A stretch of DNA of 64,000 bases from Cyclobacterium plantarum. Lineage in GTDB: Bacteria > Bacteroidota > Bacteroidia > Cytophagales > Cyclobacteriaceae. The notes beneath the pieces are model-generated. The model saw only the letters and a list, made by a program, of their open reading frames with translations. It made no database searches and was not told the DNA's origin. Position numbers and translations under genes: made by a program. The number at the start of each line of letters is the position of its first letter. Within the stretch, counting starts at the first letter, position 1. Shown here in pieces: positions 1-8,387 of this stretch. Where the stretch lies: contig NZ_JAANYN010000002.1 of assembly GCF_011290685.1 (NCBI RefSeq), forward strand, positions 861,347 to 925,346, given 5' to 3'.

Positions 1-765
1 TACTGTTTTCACCACAATATGCTGCAAGTCCTCAAGACTTCTGGCAAGTCCTTCCCCACGGATAAAGTTTGCGTAGTGATCTTTTTCTATGTAGGCACCA
101 CCAGTGTTCTGGTTATTCAGCTGCAGGGCTTCAAATACATCGGTAATAGTCAGGTCAATCGCCCGAAGCTCATCGGGATCTACTGCCACCTCGTATTGCT
201 TGATCTTTCCACCAAAGCCATTCACTTCCACAACGCCCGACACCATGGCCATTTGTCTGCGCACAATCCAATCCTGCATGGTACGTAAATCGGTAGCAGA
301 ATATTGACCTTCATAAGACTCATCTACCTGAAGGGTGTACTGGTAGATTTCTCCGAGACCGGTGGAAATTGGACCCATGGAAGGATCGCCAAAGCCTTCC
401 GGTATTTCCCCTTCTATCTCCTGTAGTTTTTCGTTTACAAGCTGCCGTGGCAGATAGGTGCCCATATCGTCTTCAAAAACAATTGTGACTACAGATAGGC
501 CAAAGCGCGAAACCGAACGAATCTCTGTTACTCCCGGCAGGTTGGACATAGCAACCTCCACCGGATAGGTTACAAATTGCTCGATGTCCTCTGTACCGAG
601 ATTAGGTGCCTGGGTGATTACCTGAACCTGATTGTTGGTAATATCCGGTACGGCATCAATAGGTACTTTGGTCATGCTCCAAATCCCTGCAACAATAAGA
701 ACCAGGGTGAGCAGACCGATAATGAACTTGTTCCTTACGGAAAAAGCAATGATTTTATCTATCAT
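1..765 (-). CDS. czcA: CzcA/CusA-type heavy-metal efflux RND pump, N-terminal part (runs off the window)
   Basis: Inner-membrane proton-driven pump that exports divalent or monovalent heavy metals through a CzcCBA-type tripartite complex. Only the first 255 codons are present; the gene continues past base 1 with no stop. The start is the ATG at 763-765. Residues 8-31 form the first membrane helix, followed by the family signature VPIDAVPDITNNQVQ (about 34-48), which is typical of the heavy-metal RND subfamily. The remainder (for example TYPVEVAMSNLPGV and SVSRFGLSVVTIVF) matches the porter domain. It lies 65 bp downstream of a DUF6660 gene on the same strand, an arrangement common in metal-efflux operons of Bacteroidota. 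Which metal it exports cannot be told from this half. Confidence 0.93.
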   Translation of the reverse strand, partial: MIDKIIAFSVRNKFIIGLLTLVLIVAGIWSMTKVPIDAVPDITNNQVQVITQAPNLGTEDIEQFVTYPVEVAMSNLPGVTEIRSVSRFGLSVVTIVFEDDMGTYLPRQLVNEKLQEIEGEIPEGFGDPSMGPISTGLGEIYQYTLQVDESYEGQYSATDLRTMQDWIVRRQMAMVSGVVEVNGFGGKIKQYEVAVDPDELRAIDLTITDVFEALQLNNQNTGGAYIEKDHYANFIRGEGLARSLEDLQHIVVKTV

Positions 766-776
766 GAAATTAAGTC

Positions 777-833
777 TAATTCAACAATAAAATGGTTGCT
801 GAGGACGGGCGTCCTCTATATTTTGTTGAATTA
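777..833. repeat. Nested palindrome between the DUF6660 gene and czcA
   Basis: The arms TAATTCAACAA (777-787) and TTGTTGAATTA (823-833) are perfect 11-bp inverted repeats. Inside them is a second perfect hairpin, GAGGAC-GGGC-GTCCTC (801-816). The right outer arm contains the stop codon of the DUF6660 gene. There is no U-run, so it is not a standard terminator. It could be an operator, an mRNA processing or stabilising hairpin between the two genes, or a small palindromic insertion. Confidence 0.6.
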
Positions 834-1181
834 AACCTGGGGAGGGTCTAGCAGCGAAGCCGGATATGAAGAGGAAGGAAGTTCTGAATAGCGGGATGAA
901 AGTGGTGTGTGCATTTTTGGGGTCTCACTCAAAACAAAAATGACACTTATGGTAATACTGGTATGGCAACATTGGCAAGCACAAAAAGGAGCGCAAAGAT
1001 CCTGCCCGGCATGGCGCTCGTGGGCAGAATGATCATATTCAGTCAGCATTTTCTGATGTACCTGTAACTCCACACAGTCAACGCCATCAGCACAAGGTAC
1101 AAAAGATAGCGACAAGAAGTAAATAGATAATATGGCCAATAGGACCCTACGCACGGGTGCAAAATTAATAAAAAAGAGCAT
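831..1181 (-). CDS. DUF6660-type Cys/His-rich small protein of a metal-efflux operon
   Basis: A 116-residue protein with a hydrophobic N-terminus (residues 10-29, signal peptide or anchor) followed by a dense set of possible metal ligands: Cys30, Cys36, His42, His51, His54, His57, Cys63, Cys67, Cys69, Cys71, Cys72, His73. Short proteins of this kind (DUF6660) occur in Bacteroidota directly before CzcCBA/Cus genes. The position here, 65 bp before czcA on the same strand, fits. A periplasmic metal-binding or sensing role is an inference. The start is the ATG at 1179-1181. Confidence 0.75.
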   Translation of the reverse strand: MLFFINFAPVRRVLLAILSIYFLSLSFVPCADGVDCVELQVHQKMLTEYDHSAHERHAGQDLCAPFCACQCCHTSITISVIFVLSETPKMHTPLSSRYSELPSSSYPASLLDPPQV

Positions 1182-1559
1182 TTTTAAAAACCAGAACGAA
1201 ATTAAGCTGGCGGAATTTTAGCAGGTTAATAGGTGTTTGGTAAAATTGAATGGATTCCGCAAACTTTGGCTTTCAGCTTTGGATCCACGGGGTTTGGGAG
1301 ATGTTTGTAATTTGCGCAGGCAGTCCTGAATCCATTCGGGATCAATAAGGCGAAGCGGGGACCTTTTCTTTTTTTTTCGTAACCATTTGTCTTAGACTTT
1401 GTCCAGTTGCGCTGCCGATCAAGTCGTCTCGGTTTGGCAATTAAGTCGGACTGTGTCATTTTATGTCTGATTGATTTATTTAAATATTTATTTGACTTCT
1501 AAGATAAATCAGCTGTGTTTAAGTTGGTATTTTGTATCCTCATTCTAACCCTATGCCAG
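1182..1559. other. Intergenic, nothing recognised
   Basis: 378 bp between the metal operon and the S41 peptidase operon. The part around 1470-1510 is AT-rich and probably carries the promoter of the metal operon. One open frame on the minus strand (1226-1459) has an unnatural basic composition and no recognised domain, so it is not called. Confidence 0.4.
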
Positions 1560-2570
1560 TTAGCTTCCGGTTTTAATGTACTCAATCGCTCTTTCCAAAA
1601 TTGGATCTTTTCCTTCAGCCACATCATCAGGGGTCATTTGCACCCGGATATCCACCGGCACTCCAGCCTCAAAATTAAGGCCATTCACGGTGTAACCGAT
1701 GGTGGAACTGTAATTGAAATACCAACCGTTGGGCAGTTCATATCCTGCTGGAACTCCAGAACCGCCTCCCGTATCATCTCCCATTAGGATTGCCCCTTCA
1801 ATAGCTTTGATATAAGCTGAAAAGTACGAACCTGCACTGTACACTTTCCGATTGGTTAAGACGACCACCCTTCCTTCGAAATGCGGGGATTCGGTATTTG
1901 GATTTAAAAAGACCTCCTTTTGTGGTGAATAATCATTCGGGCCAGGGCCATTTTTCGTTTGGTAGGAATATATTTTCGTGCGTTCTTCAATCAACCGGGC
2001 GGCAATTTTCAATCCATTTTCAGGATTACCTCCTTCGTTATTTCTGATGTCGATGATGACTCCGGGCAAGCTTTTAAACCGCTCTACTACAAGGTCCAGC
2101 TCACTTTCCAGAATAGTTGAGGTAAAACTTCGGTAATGAATGTAGCCGACGCCGTTGATCTCCTGGTTGAGAAGATATCCTGTAATTCGATAATCCCCCA
2201 GATAATTACGCTCCAAAATGTCGAAACTATAGTTGGATGGAGCTTCCAGATAGGGTAAATAACGGCTGATGTCAAAAGGTGTCCTAAGATTTACATGACC
2301 ATCCCTCAGGGTATTTAGCATCGCAGCCATTACATCATAAAGCATTGTCTCATTTTGCGCCTGAAGCGCGATGGGTCGGTAAACGTTTTTTACACTATCC
2401 CAGTCTATTTTTTTGTAATCAAAAAACGAATAGCGTTCATTCATAACCTGCCAAAGAATATCAAAATTTTCTGCATTGGTATTTTCTGGTGGTGAATCCA
2501 AAAGAATCTGCTCGCAGGAGAGACAAAATAGCATCGTTAATAAAGTCATTATTCCAGTCAGCTTTTTCAT
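1560..2570 (-). CDS. S41 family (C-terminal processing/tricorn-type) peptidase, lipoprotein
   Basis: A serine peptidase of family S41 that probably acts at the periplasmic face of a membrane. The start is the ATG at 2568-2570 (336 residues); a longer frame using TTG would add an unnatural leader. The N-terminus is a lipoprotein signal ending in LSC, with Cys19 as the lipidated residue. The core contains the expected elements: GVIIDIRNNEGGN (about 170-182), then the catalytic Ser245 in VYSAGSYF, then MGDDTGGGSG. There is no clear PDZ domain, so this is the short tricorn-core-like class found widely in Bacteroidota. Its ATG overlaps the stop of the upstream outer-membrane-type gene by 4 bp (ATGA), so the two are probably translationally coupled. 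Confidence 0.85.
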   Translation of the reverse strand: MKKLTGIMTLLTMLFCLSCEQILLDSPPENTNAENFDILWQVMNERYSFFDYKKIDWDSVKNVYRPIALQAQNETMLYDVMAAMLNTLRDGHVNLRTPFDISRYLPYLEAPSNYSFDILERNYLGDYRITGYLLNQEINGVGYIHYRSFTSTILESELDLVVERFKSLPGVIIDIRNNEGGNPENGLKIAARLIEERTKIYSYQTKNGPGPNDYSPQKEVFLNPNTESPHFEGRVVVLTNRKVYSAGSYFSAYIKAIEGAILMGDDTGGGSGVPAGYELPNGWYFNYSSTIGYTVNGLNFEAGVPVDIRVQMTPDDVAEGKDPILERAIEYIKTGS

Positions 2571-3373
2571 CTTGTTCGCATTAGAAAGTTGATGCCTAAA
2601 GTATGGGCAGCAGTTTGTACCAGGCTGGGGTTTTGGAAAGAATAATACTCCCAATTGTAGATCAACTGGATTTTATTGCCTCCATATATAGGAAACTCCA
2701 CAAAATTATCGAATTGAAAACGGGGAAAATTTCCCACCCAACTTATGCTGGTATTATCAAACAACTGACTTTCAAAGCTCCTTTCCTGATCCAAAAACTC
2801 TGGCACACCAGCAAAAACCGGCCGGGTCATGAATCCAATTAGAGGGAGTTTAAAACCGATATTCCCCTTCATCTCCTTGCCAAAAAGTTGGAAATTACGG
2901 CGATAGCTAAGTTCAGCCTGGAAATTTCCACTGAAATCATAATTGATTGAGCTATTGTCCCAGCGTGCAGAAAAGCGGACATGGATCAGACTAGAAATGG
3001 AGGGACCAAACCACCAATTTCCCTTTTCAGACTCCCGGATCAAAAAAAGGGAACCGTAGCTGATTTCATTCCAATAGGAAGTAACTTTCGGCTGCTGGTA
3101 CCGGCCCAAAGATTTTCCAAGTTCAAATTCCCGGGTCTTAAGCGAACCAATACTTCCTTCAAATTGGAAATGGCTTAGTTTTTGGGTTTTTCGGCGCTGA
3201 TGATCAATCATGAAATAGACTGGCCCACCACTGTAGCGACTTCGGGTAATCAATTGATCCTGTACGGTTTGTGACCTAATCCCTACCGCCAGGCCCCAGT
3301 ATCCTTCCTGCCCTTGCGCATTGCCCGATTGCCAGCAAAGAAAGATCACGAAAAGAATGGCAAGTTTTTTCAA
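2567..3373 (-). CDS. Secreted/outer-membrane-type protein of unknown function, TTG start
   Basis: A 268-residue protein not assigned to a named family. It has a clear signal peptide (KKLAILFVIFLCWQSGNAQ) and then many alternating aromatic/polar stretches such as YGSLFLIRESEKGNWWFGPS and QLIYNWEYYSFQNP, with a C-terminus ending in alternating hydrophobic residues. This looks like a small outer-membrane beta barrel. The signal peptide begins at TTG (3371-3373). An in-frame stop lies upstream with no ATG between, and the next ATG would remove the signal, so TTG is the likely start. It overlaps the S41 gene by 4 bp, implying a shared job. Confidence 0.65.
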   Translation of the reverse strand: MKKLAILFVIFLCWQSGNAQGQEGYWGLAVGIRSQTVQDQLITRSRYSGGPVYFMIDHQRRKTQKLSHFQFEGSIGSLKTREFELGKSLGRYQQPKVTSYWNEISYGSLFLIRESEKGNWWFGPSISSLIHVRFSARWDNSSINYDFSGNFQAELSYRRNFQLFGKEMKGNIGFKLPLIGFMTRPVFAGVPEFLDQERSFESQLFDNTSISWVGNFPRFQFDNFVEFPIYGGNKIQLIYNWEYYSFQNPSLVQTAAHTLGINFLMRTR

Positions 3374-3747
3374 GATGAAGTAATTTAGTTGACCTGAAAA
3401 TGGTTTCTATAAATTGATAAATGATCCAATCCAAAGGAGGTGCGAAAGCTTACCCATTTCAAGTTCAAATGTATGGATTAATCCAAAAATAAAAATTAAA
3501 TTATTGAAAAAGAGCACATTACTCCTCCCCTTTTTATTGCTCCCCAGCAAAAACTACGCAGTTTCGCGAAATGGCTGCATTCAGACGCGCAGGAGGCAGC
3601 CATATAGGCATGCCGCCATTTTCAAACCATGGGGTCAACCTGGGTTTTCAAAGTCCTTCTTTATCCACCGAGACAAAAGCTAATACGGAGACTGAATACA
3701 GTATAAAGCACCCCACTGCAAAATATTGTGTGTCGTGGCTTCGAGGT
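3374..3747. other. Intergenic, nothing recognised
   Basis: 374 bp between the start of the minus-strand S41 operon and the end of the DUF4160/DUF2442 pair. It should hold the promoter of the former, but no TAnnTTTG motif stands out. Two overlapping plus-strand frames here (3414-3774) have no family resemblance and are not called. Confidence 0.4.
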
Positions 3748-4038
3748 TTATGCCCCTATGTGTCCATTATATAAATCAGAAAGAGGAAAAATCAAGTCGT
3801 AATCGTTCCAGTTTAAATTTCCATCTGTCAATGAAAAATCAGAGAACTTATTTTCGTCAAAATATTTCTTAATCGAGGGATGAAGAGAATTTGATAAAAA
3901 TGGCTTGAAATCAATAATATTCTCTTTTCCATCACTAAACCTTATTCGAATAGTATAGTCCGACAAATATTTTGCAGAATCAATTTTCAATTCATTAAAT
4001 CCAGATTTTGAATCCTTATAATCAACAATTATTTTCAT
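3748..4038 (-). CDS. DUF2442 domain protein
   Basis: A 96-residue protein with the DUF2442 pattern: an N-terminal strand region, then YTIRIRFSDGKENIIDFKPF (about 29-48) and a C-terminal region that reads like the usual NWNDYDLIFPLSDLY. DUF2442 proteins are commonly encoded beside DUF4160 proteins in toxin-antitoxin-like pairs, and that partner is present here with a 4-bp overlap (4035-4038). The biochemical role is not established. The ATG start is at 4036-4038. Confidence 0.75.
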   Translation of the reverse strand: MKIIVDYKDSKSGFNELKIDSAKYLSDYTIRIRFSDGKENIIDFKPFLSNSLHPSIKKYFDENKFSDFSLTDGNLNWNDYDLIFPLSDLYNGHIGA

Positions 4039-4340
4039 TTCAATCTTTTTGTAATTTTCTCAAACTCAACATCCTTATGATAAATAAAATAGCTAATCCA
4101 TTTTTCCACTATCTTATCAGCAAATTTTTCAAGAAAAATCTTAAAATCTTTAAGGTCCTTTCCTTTCAGGGGACGGGCTCCTAAAATATTCGTAATCTTT
4201 ATCTGCGAAATATCTCCATCTATGATATAGAATTCAGCTTTGCTTTCAAACTCACCTTTTTTTGCATGAACATGTATTGGTTCGTGCTCATTCGAGTAAA
4301 AGAATATCAGAATCCCTAAATATTCAAATATCTTTGGCAT
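4035..4340 (-). CDS. DUF4160 domain protein
   Basis: A 101-residue protein. The segment IFFYSNEHEPIHVHAKKGE (about 12-30) carries the family hallmark EHxPxHxH, followed by a short beta-rich part and a helical C-terminus. This is the first gene of a two-gene unit with the DUF2442 gene, overlapping it by 4 bp. Such DUF4160/DUF2442 pairs behave as accessory genes and are suspected toxin-antitoxin modules. That role is inferred from genome context rather than shown by the sequence. Confidence 0.78.
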   Translation of the reverse strand: MPKIFEYLGILIFFYSNEHEPIHVHAKKGEFESKAEFYIIDGDISQIKITNILGARPLKGKDLKDFKIFLEKFADKIVEKWISYFIYHKDVEFEKITKRLK

Positions 4341-4544
4341 TATCCAATCTTGTTAATTCTTAACCATTCCAAATTTACAAAATCTCAATCTGAACTGAAA
4401 ATCAATGTATCATTTAGGCCTCTCAGCATAAATCACTTCTATCAACTAACCGCAACCCTTGCACTTATTTCCCTTATGGCCCGATAGGTGCTTTACAAGA
4501 GACTAGGCGGGAAAATTATGCTATTCTGGTTGAAATTAATGCTT

Positions 4545-4577
4545 TTTGCAAATTAGTTGAAGTTTTTTTGTACTTTG
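4545..4577 (+). promoter_or_regulatory. Candidate promoter for the mscS-mgtE operon
   Basis: TTTG at 4545-4548 and TACTTTG at 4571-4577 lie 22 bp apart and resemble the Bacteroidota primary promoter (TTTG, then TAnnTTTG about 20 bp on), with one base missing in the downstream box. The site is 47 bp before the first ATG. Confidence 0.4.
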
Positions 4578-4623
4578 GAAAGGTACTAAAGATAAGTCTC
4601 TTTAATTCCGGCAAGTTTAAACA

Positions 4624-5445
4624 ATGAATTATAGTCAGCTAGTAGACGAGTTTCGTAAAATGGCATTTGGTTTCCGGGATAGTATGATCGCTATCCTTCC
4701 AAAACTAATCCTTGCCTTTGTTGTATTTGCAATAGGTTATTTGGTGGGGCGTCTCACTGAATGGGCGGTAAATCGTTTGTTGAATTACTTTAACAGCCTG
4801 ATCAACGACAGGTTCAGAGACAAGCTTCATCACATCAACTTCGGCCCTTCAGCCACATTTATCAGCAAGACTTTCTTCTGGATTATTTTTGTTTTCTTTC
4901 TTATTCTCGGTACGGAAGTACTCGATTTATCGATTATTACCACCTGGCTGGGAAGCGTACTGACCTATGCGCCGAGCATTTTAGCCGCCATTTTAATTGT
5001 TTTTGTGGGGATCATTGCTGGCAAGATGGTGGGAAGATTGATTGCCTCCGCCACGACCCGGGTCGCCATTTCTTATGGCCATATCCTCGGAAATATAGTG
5101 CAGTACACTATTCTCATCACTTCCATCATTATTGCCGTTAATCAGATAGGTATAGATATTGCTTTCCTTACACAACTGATAAGCATCCTTTTAGCGGCTC
5201 TTCTGTTCGGTGCGGCACTGGCATTTGGCCTGGGCGCTAAAACATCGGTCAGCAATATTCTCGCTTCCTATTACATACATAAACTGTACAAAGAGGGAGA
5301 TTATGTGAAGATCAGCGGTATAGAAGGCAGGATTATTAAGATCGGCAATACATCAGTTCTTTTGGAATCGGAAACCGGCCAGGTGACTATCCCTTCTAAA
5401 GAGTTTAATGAAGTAAAGTCTGTCTTGATCAAAAAAGAAAAGTAA
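4624..5445 (+). CDS. MscS-family mechanosensitive ion channel
   Basis: A small-conductance mechanosensitive channel of the inner membrane, 273 residues. It contains about four hydrophobic helices (near 22-42, 82-103, 113-137 and 160-200). The last is the pore-type helix with small-residue periodicity (LLAALLFGAALAFGLGAK, near 190-207), and the MscS beta domain follows (YKEGDYVKISGIEGRIIKIG, then LLESETGQVTIPSKEF). The usual large alpha/beta cytoplasmic end is short, as in the compact 'conserved TM helix' subclass. It is the first gene of an operon with two MgtE-type genes. The stop and the next start share one base (taATG), so osmotic release and magnesium handling may be linked in this organism. 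Confidence 0.85.
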   Translation: MNYSQLVDEFRKMAFGFRDSMIAILPKLILAFVVFAIGYLVGRLTEWAVNRLLNYFNSLINDRFRDKLHHINFGPSATFISKTFFWIIFVFFLILGTEVLDLSIITTWLGSVLTYAPSILAAILIVFVGIIAGKMVGRLIASATTRVAISYGHILGNIVQYTILITSIIIAVNQIGIDIAFLTQLISILLAALLFGAALAFGLGAKTSVSNILASYYIHKLYKEGDYVKISGIEGRIIKIGNTSVLLESETGQVTIPSKEFNEVKSVLIKKEK

Positions 5446-6251
5446 TGGGTACAGATGAAAAGATATTGGAGGCTTTTATTCATGAACACGGCCGGGCAGC
5501 CACGCAAATTCTCGAGAAGCTTGAGCCCGGAGAGGTGGCGAGCTTGTTACAGGAAATCTCCGTTGCTCTGGCAGCCAAAATTCTGGAGCCGATGTATGCC
5601 TACAAAGCTTCCCGAATTTTGGAAAACCTTGACCAAACCTGTGCTATCGAAATACTGGAAGATGTAGACTTGAAAACGGCTGAATTGATACTCAGACAGA
5701 TGGAGGGGCCGCTCCGCGATTCACTATTGGAAGGTCTGGCACCGGAAGTTTCAGGTCCTCTGCGCCTGAAGCTGAAAAGCCCTGAAAACACGGTAGGCGC
5801 CTTGATGGATCCAATCTTATTTACCTTGCGGAAATCCGTCAAGGTGGGCAAAGCTTTGACCCTCTTAAAGGAGCACAAACGGCTCGCCTCACCTTATGTA
5901 TTTGTAGTTAATAAGGACAAATCACTGCATGGGGTTGTAAATCTGCAAGACCTGCTGTCGGCCGATAGGGACGCCTCTCTTACTAATTTGGCGATTACTA
6001 ATGTGCCTAAGCTCTACGATGATGTTCATTTTGAATCGGTCATAAACTACGATAGCTGGCTTTACTATTATGCCTTGCCGGTAACAGATCGCTCAGGTGT
6101 TCTCGTCGGCTCATTAAGGCTGGAAGCCATTCGCCGGGGAAGTATGAAAAGCGAAGAAGTGCCTGGTAAAGAAGCTATCAAGGCGGGTGCCGCACTGGGA
6201 GAGCTTTACCGTGTCGGATTAATGGGTTTTTTGGGGAGCTCGGGAGAATAA
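5445..6251 (+). CDS. Soluble MgtE-like protein: MgtE N domain + CBS pair, no membrane domain
   Basis: A 268-residue protein that resembles the cytosolic half of an MgtE magnesium channel. Residues about 1-120 are the helical MgtE N superhelix (repeated pattern such as ILEKLEPGEVASLLQEI and AIEILEDVDLKTAELILRQM). Residues about 125-240 form two CBS motifs (GALMDPILFTLRKSVKVGKA, VNLQDLLSADRDASLTNLAI). The chain then stops, without the five helices of the channel. It sits between an MscS-like gene (1-bp overlap) and a full MgtE gene (39-bp gap). Possible roles are a regulatory subunit of the neighbouring MgtE or a magnesium/nucleotide-sensing partner of the MscS channel; both are inference. Confidence 0.8.
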   Translation: MGTDEKILEAFIHEHGRAATQILEKLEPGEVASLLQEISVALAAKILEPMYAYKASRILENLDQTCAIEILEDVDLKTAELILRQMEGPLRDSLLEGLAPEVSGPLRLKLKSPENTVGALMDPILFTLRKSVKVGKALTLLKEHKRLASPYVFVVNKDKSLHGVVNLQDLLSADRDASLTNLAITNVPKLYDDVHFESVINYDSWLYYYALPVTDRSGVLVGSLRLEAIRRGSMKSEEVPGKEAIKAGAALGELYRVGLMGFLGSSGE

Positions 6252-6290
6252 AATCCCAATATTCCATCAAAATAGGCTAAAATTTTTATC

Positions 6291-7610
6291 ATGTCACAAA
6301 TCTCTACCTCAGCTAAAGAAAATTTGATAAATGGCTTTTTCAGGCAATTTCCCGGAGATGCCGCTTCGGTGCTAAATGGCTTTTCCACTGAGGAAATCAT
6401 TGATTATCTCAAAAGACAGGATCAAAACGTTTCCAAACAGGTGTTTGCCCGCCTGAATCCCGATATTGCCACAGAGGTCATTGATCTAATGGATAATCAA
6501 TTGTTTGTTCACATTTTCTCCAACATCGATGCTTATTTGGGAGCGAGATTGCTTTCCCGTCTGGATAAGCAAACGGCTGAAGCCAAAACGGCTTTGTTAT
6601 CCCCCGCATTGGCCCGCGAAATAAAAGAGCTGATGAGCTATCCGCTGGATTCTGCGGGTCATTTAATGAACCCCATGACAACTACTTTCCATCCAGGAAA
6701 TACAGTGGAGGAGGTCCTGAAACGCCTGCGGGTACTGGGAGACCGCCAAATTGCCAATATTTATGTAATAGACGATGAAGGCACTTTTTTGGGCGTAGCG
6801 GCACTTCAAAGAATAGCCATTTCGGAGCCCAACGTGAAATTAAAGGATATCTTGCAAGCTCCTTTGGGCGTGATAAATGCCTTAGCACCCGTGGAAGATG
6901 TGGTGGAACTGCTGGAAGAAAAGAGAATTATTCATTTGCCGGTTATTGACATCAATAACAAGCTTCTGGGCGTAATTCGAAATGGCGACCTGGTAGCTGC
7001 CTCCAAGGAAGAGGCTACAGAAGACCTTCAAGCGATGTTTGGTGCGGGTAGAGAAGAACGAGCCCTGTCAAAAGTTTCCCTTGCGGTAAAGAACAGGCTA
7101 CCCTGGCTACATATCAATCTCCTTACTGCATTTATGGCTTCCCTTGTTGTGGGATTTTTTGAAGACACCATAGCCAGAATCACGGTACTGGCGGTATTCT
7201 TACCGGTTGTGGCAGGGCAGTCGGGCAATACAGGTTCACAAGCCCTGGCCGTGACCATGCGGGGTTTGGCACTCAGAGAAATCAGGATAGCGCAATGGTT
7301 CAAGGTGGCGAGAAAGGAGATTATGGTAGGATTGATTAATGGGCTTGCCGTAGCCTTAACCACTTCTGTCATCGTTTATTTCTGGGCTTCCTCCTTCGGC
7401 CTGTCTGTGGTCATTGGCATCTCAATGGTGGTATCTATGGTCATTGCTGGATTTTCGGGAGCGGTCATCCCGATAATATTGAAGTCTCTGGGACAGGATC
7501 CCGCCACCTCCTCTTCCATCGTGCTGACCACGGTGACTGACATTTTCGGATTTTTAAGTTTTTTGGGTTTGGCCACGTTACTGGCAGATGTGCTTAACAT
7601 TGTAGGATAA
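6291..7610 (+). CDS. mgtE: Magnesium transporter MgtE
   Basis: An inner-membrane magnesium channel gated by cytosolic Mg2+, 439 residues, the normal family length. The N domain covers about 10-125, the CBS pair about 126-250 (start MNPMTTTFHPGNTVEEVLKR), then the plug helix and five membrane helices from about 272 to 439. Family signatures are visible: GQSGNTGSQALAVTMRG (309-325) and, near the end, GQDPA (401-405) with TDIFGF (416-421); Asp417 corresponds to the pore magnesium site. The start is the ATG at 6291, 39 bp after the MgtE-like soluble gene. A hairpin follows at 7657-7673 but has no U-run. Confidence 0.95.
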   Translation: MSQISTSAKENLINGFFRQFPGDAASVLNGFSTEEIIDYLKRQDQNVSKQVFARLNPDIATEVIDLMDNQLFVHIFSNIDAYLGARLLSRLDKQTAEAKTALLSPALAREIKELMSYPLDSAGHLMNPMTTTFHPGNTVEEVLKRLRVLGDRQIANIYVIDDEGTFLGVAALQRIAISEPNVKLKDILQAPLGVINALAPVEDVVELLEEKRIIHLPVIDINNKLLGVIRNGDLVAASKEEATEDLQAMFGAGREERALSKVSLAVKNRLPWLHINLLTAFMASLVVGFFEDTIARITVLAVFLPVVAGQSGNTGSQALAVTMRGLALREIRIAQWFKVARKEIMVGLINGLAVALTTSVIVYFWASSFGLSVVIGISMVVSMVIAGFSGAVIPIILKSLGQDPATSSSIVLTTVTDIFGFLSFLGLATLLADVLNIVG

Positions 7611-7808
7611 GGTTTCATATGTTTATAATTGTCTTTAAGTTGCCACATAGCCATGTCCCGATCCTAAATCGGGAGAATCTCGCATGCTTTATAATCATCC
7701 CACTGTGTGACGTTCTGAAATCACTTTATTTTAAGCAGTTAACTGAGCACAATATTTAATGCCAGTACAAACAACGTATCGTGAACATTGATTATCTAAA
7801 CGAATTGG

Positions 7809-8378
7809 TCAAGCATTCCACTTTCCTTGCATTAGAGCTAAAACTCTCGCAGTTTCGGGAAGATCACATTTTACCAAAGTACCCAACACATCTGCTTTGG
7901 ACTGGGGCGGATTTTTCAATCTTGATACCAGTTTTTCAAAGCTTCCAAATACAGCAATAGGATTAAGAGAAATAAGTTTAATGACGAATGCGTCCGGATG
8001 GATAACTTTGACGCTATCAATTTGAAAATTAGGCAATTTAAAATCCATTAGATTTGCTGTTACGAGATAATTGGCATTGGCTTCCATAGCCGCTGCAAGG
8101 ACATGTCTATCATCAGAATCCTTTAGGGACAGTTGCTCTATCCGGGATTCATAGCCTTCAATTAGAGCATCAGGGAAGGCCTGATTCATCAAATAAATAG
8201 TCCTGTCAATTCGGCTTGGATCTAAGTCAGGTCTGTTTTTCAGGAGGTTTCTCTTCCACTCCTGATGAATTTCATTGCTCCAAAACGGTTTGAACAAATC
8301 ATCTTCGGCCAAGCTCAACAACAAATCCCGGATAGGTGCCGGATAAAGTACATTGGCGTCAAGCAGTGCTGAAATCAT
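7809..8378 (-). CDS. PIN-domain toxin (module 1)
   Basis: A probable Mg2+-dependent ribonuclease toxin of the PIN superfamily, 189 residues. Acidic residues are in the expected places: Asp7 (LLDANVLYPAP), Glu40 (HQEW), Asp89/Asp90 (DSDDRHVLAAA) and Asp112 (NLMDF). The start is the ATG at 8376-8378, 9 bp after the stop of the helix-turn-helix antitoxin gene, so the two form one operon. It belongs to the same family as the toxin at 12230-12751 (shared VLYPAP, RDLLLS, DDRHV, the long KNPPQSKADVL-type tail). A decayed copy of its N-terminal half lies at 13243-13450. The target RNA is unknown. Confidence 0.85.
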   Translation of the reverse strand: MISALLDANVLYPAPIRDLLLSLAEDDLFKPFWSNEIHQEWKRNLLKNRPDLDPSRIDRTIYLMNQAFPDALIEGYESRIEQLSLKDSDDRHVLAAAMEANANYLVTANLMDFKLPNFQIDSVKVIHPDAFVIKLISLNPIAVFGSFEKLVSRLKNPPQSKADVLGTLVKCDLPETARVLALMQGKWNA

Positions 8379-8387
8379 GCTGTCCGA

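Noticed and set aside
1226-1459. 77-residue open frame on the minus strand
   Set aside because: Basic, low-complexity composition, no signal or domain, and no partner gene; likely chance.
3414-3774. Overlapping plus-strand frames in the gap
   Set aside because: Two different frames overlap each other, neither has family-like sequence, and both run into the DUF2442 gene region.
7657-7673. Terminator after mgtE
   Set aside because: CCCGAT...ATCGGG forms a hairpin, but no U-run follows. It may be a weak hairpin only.
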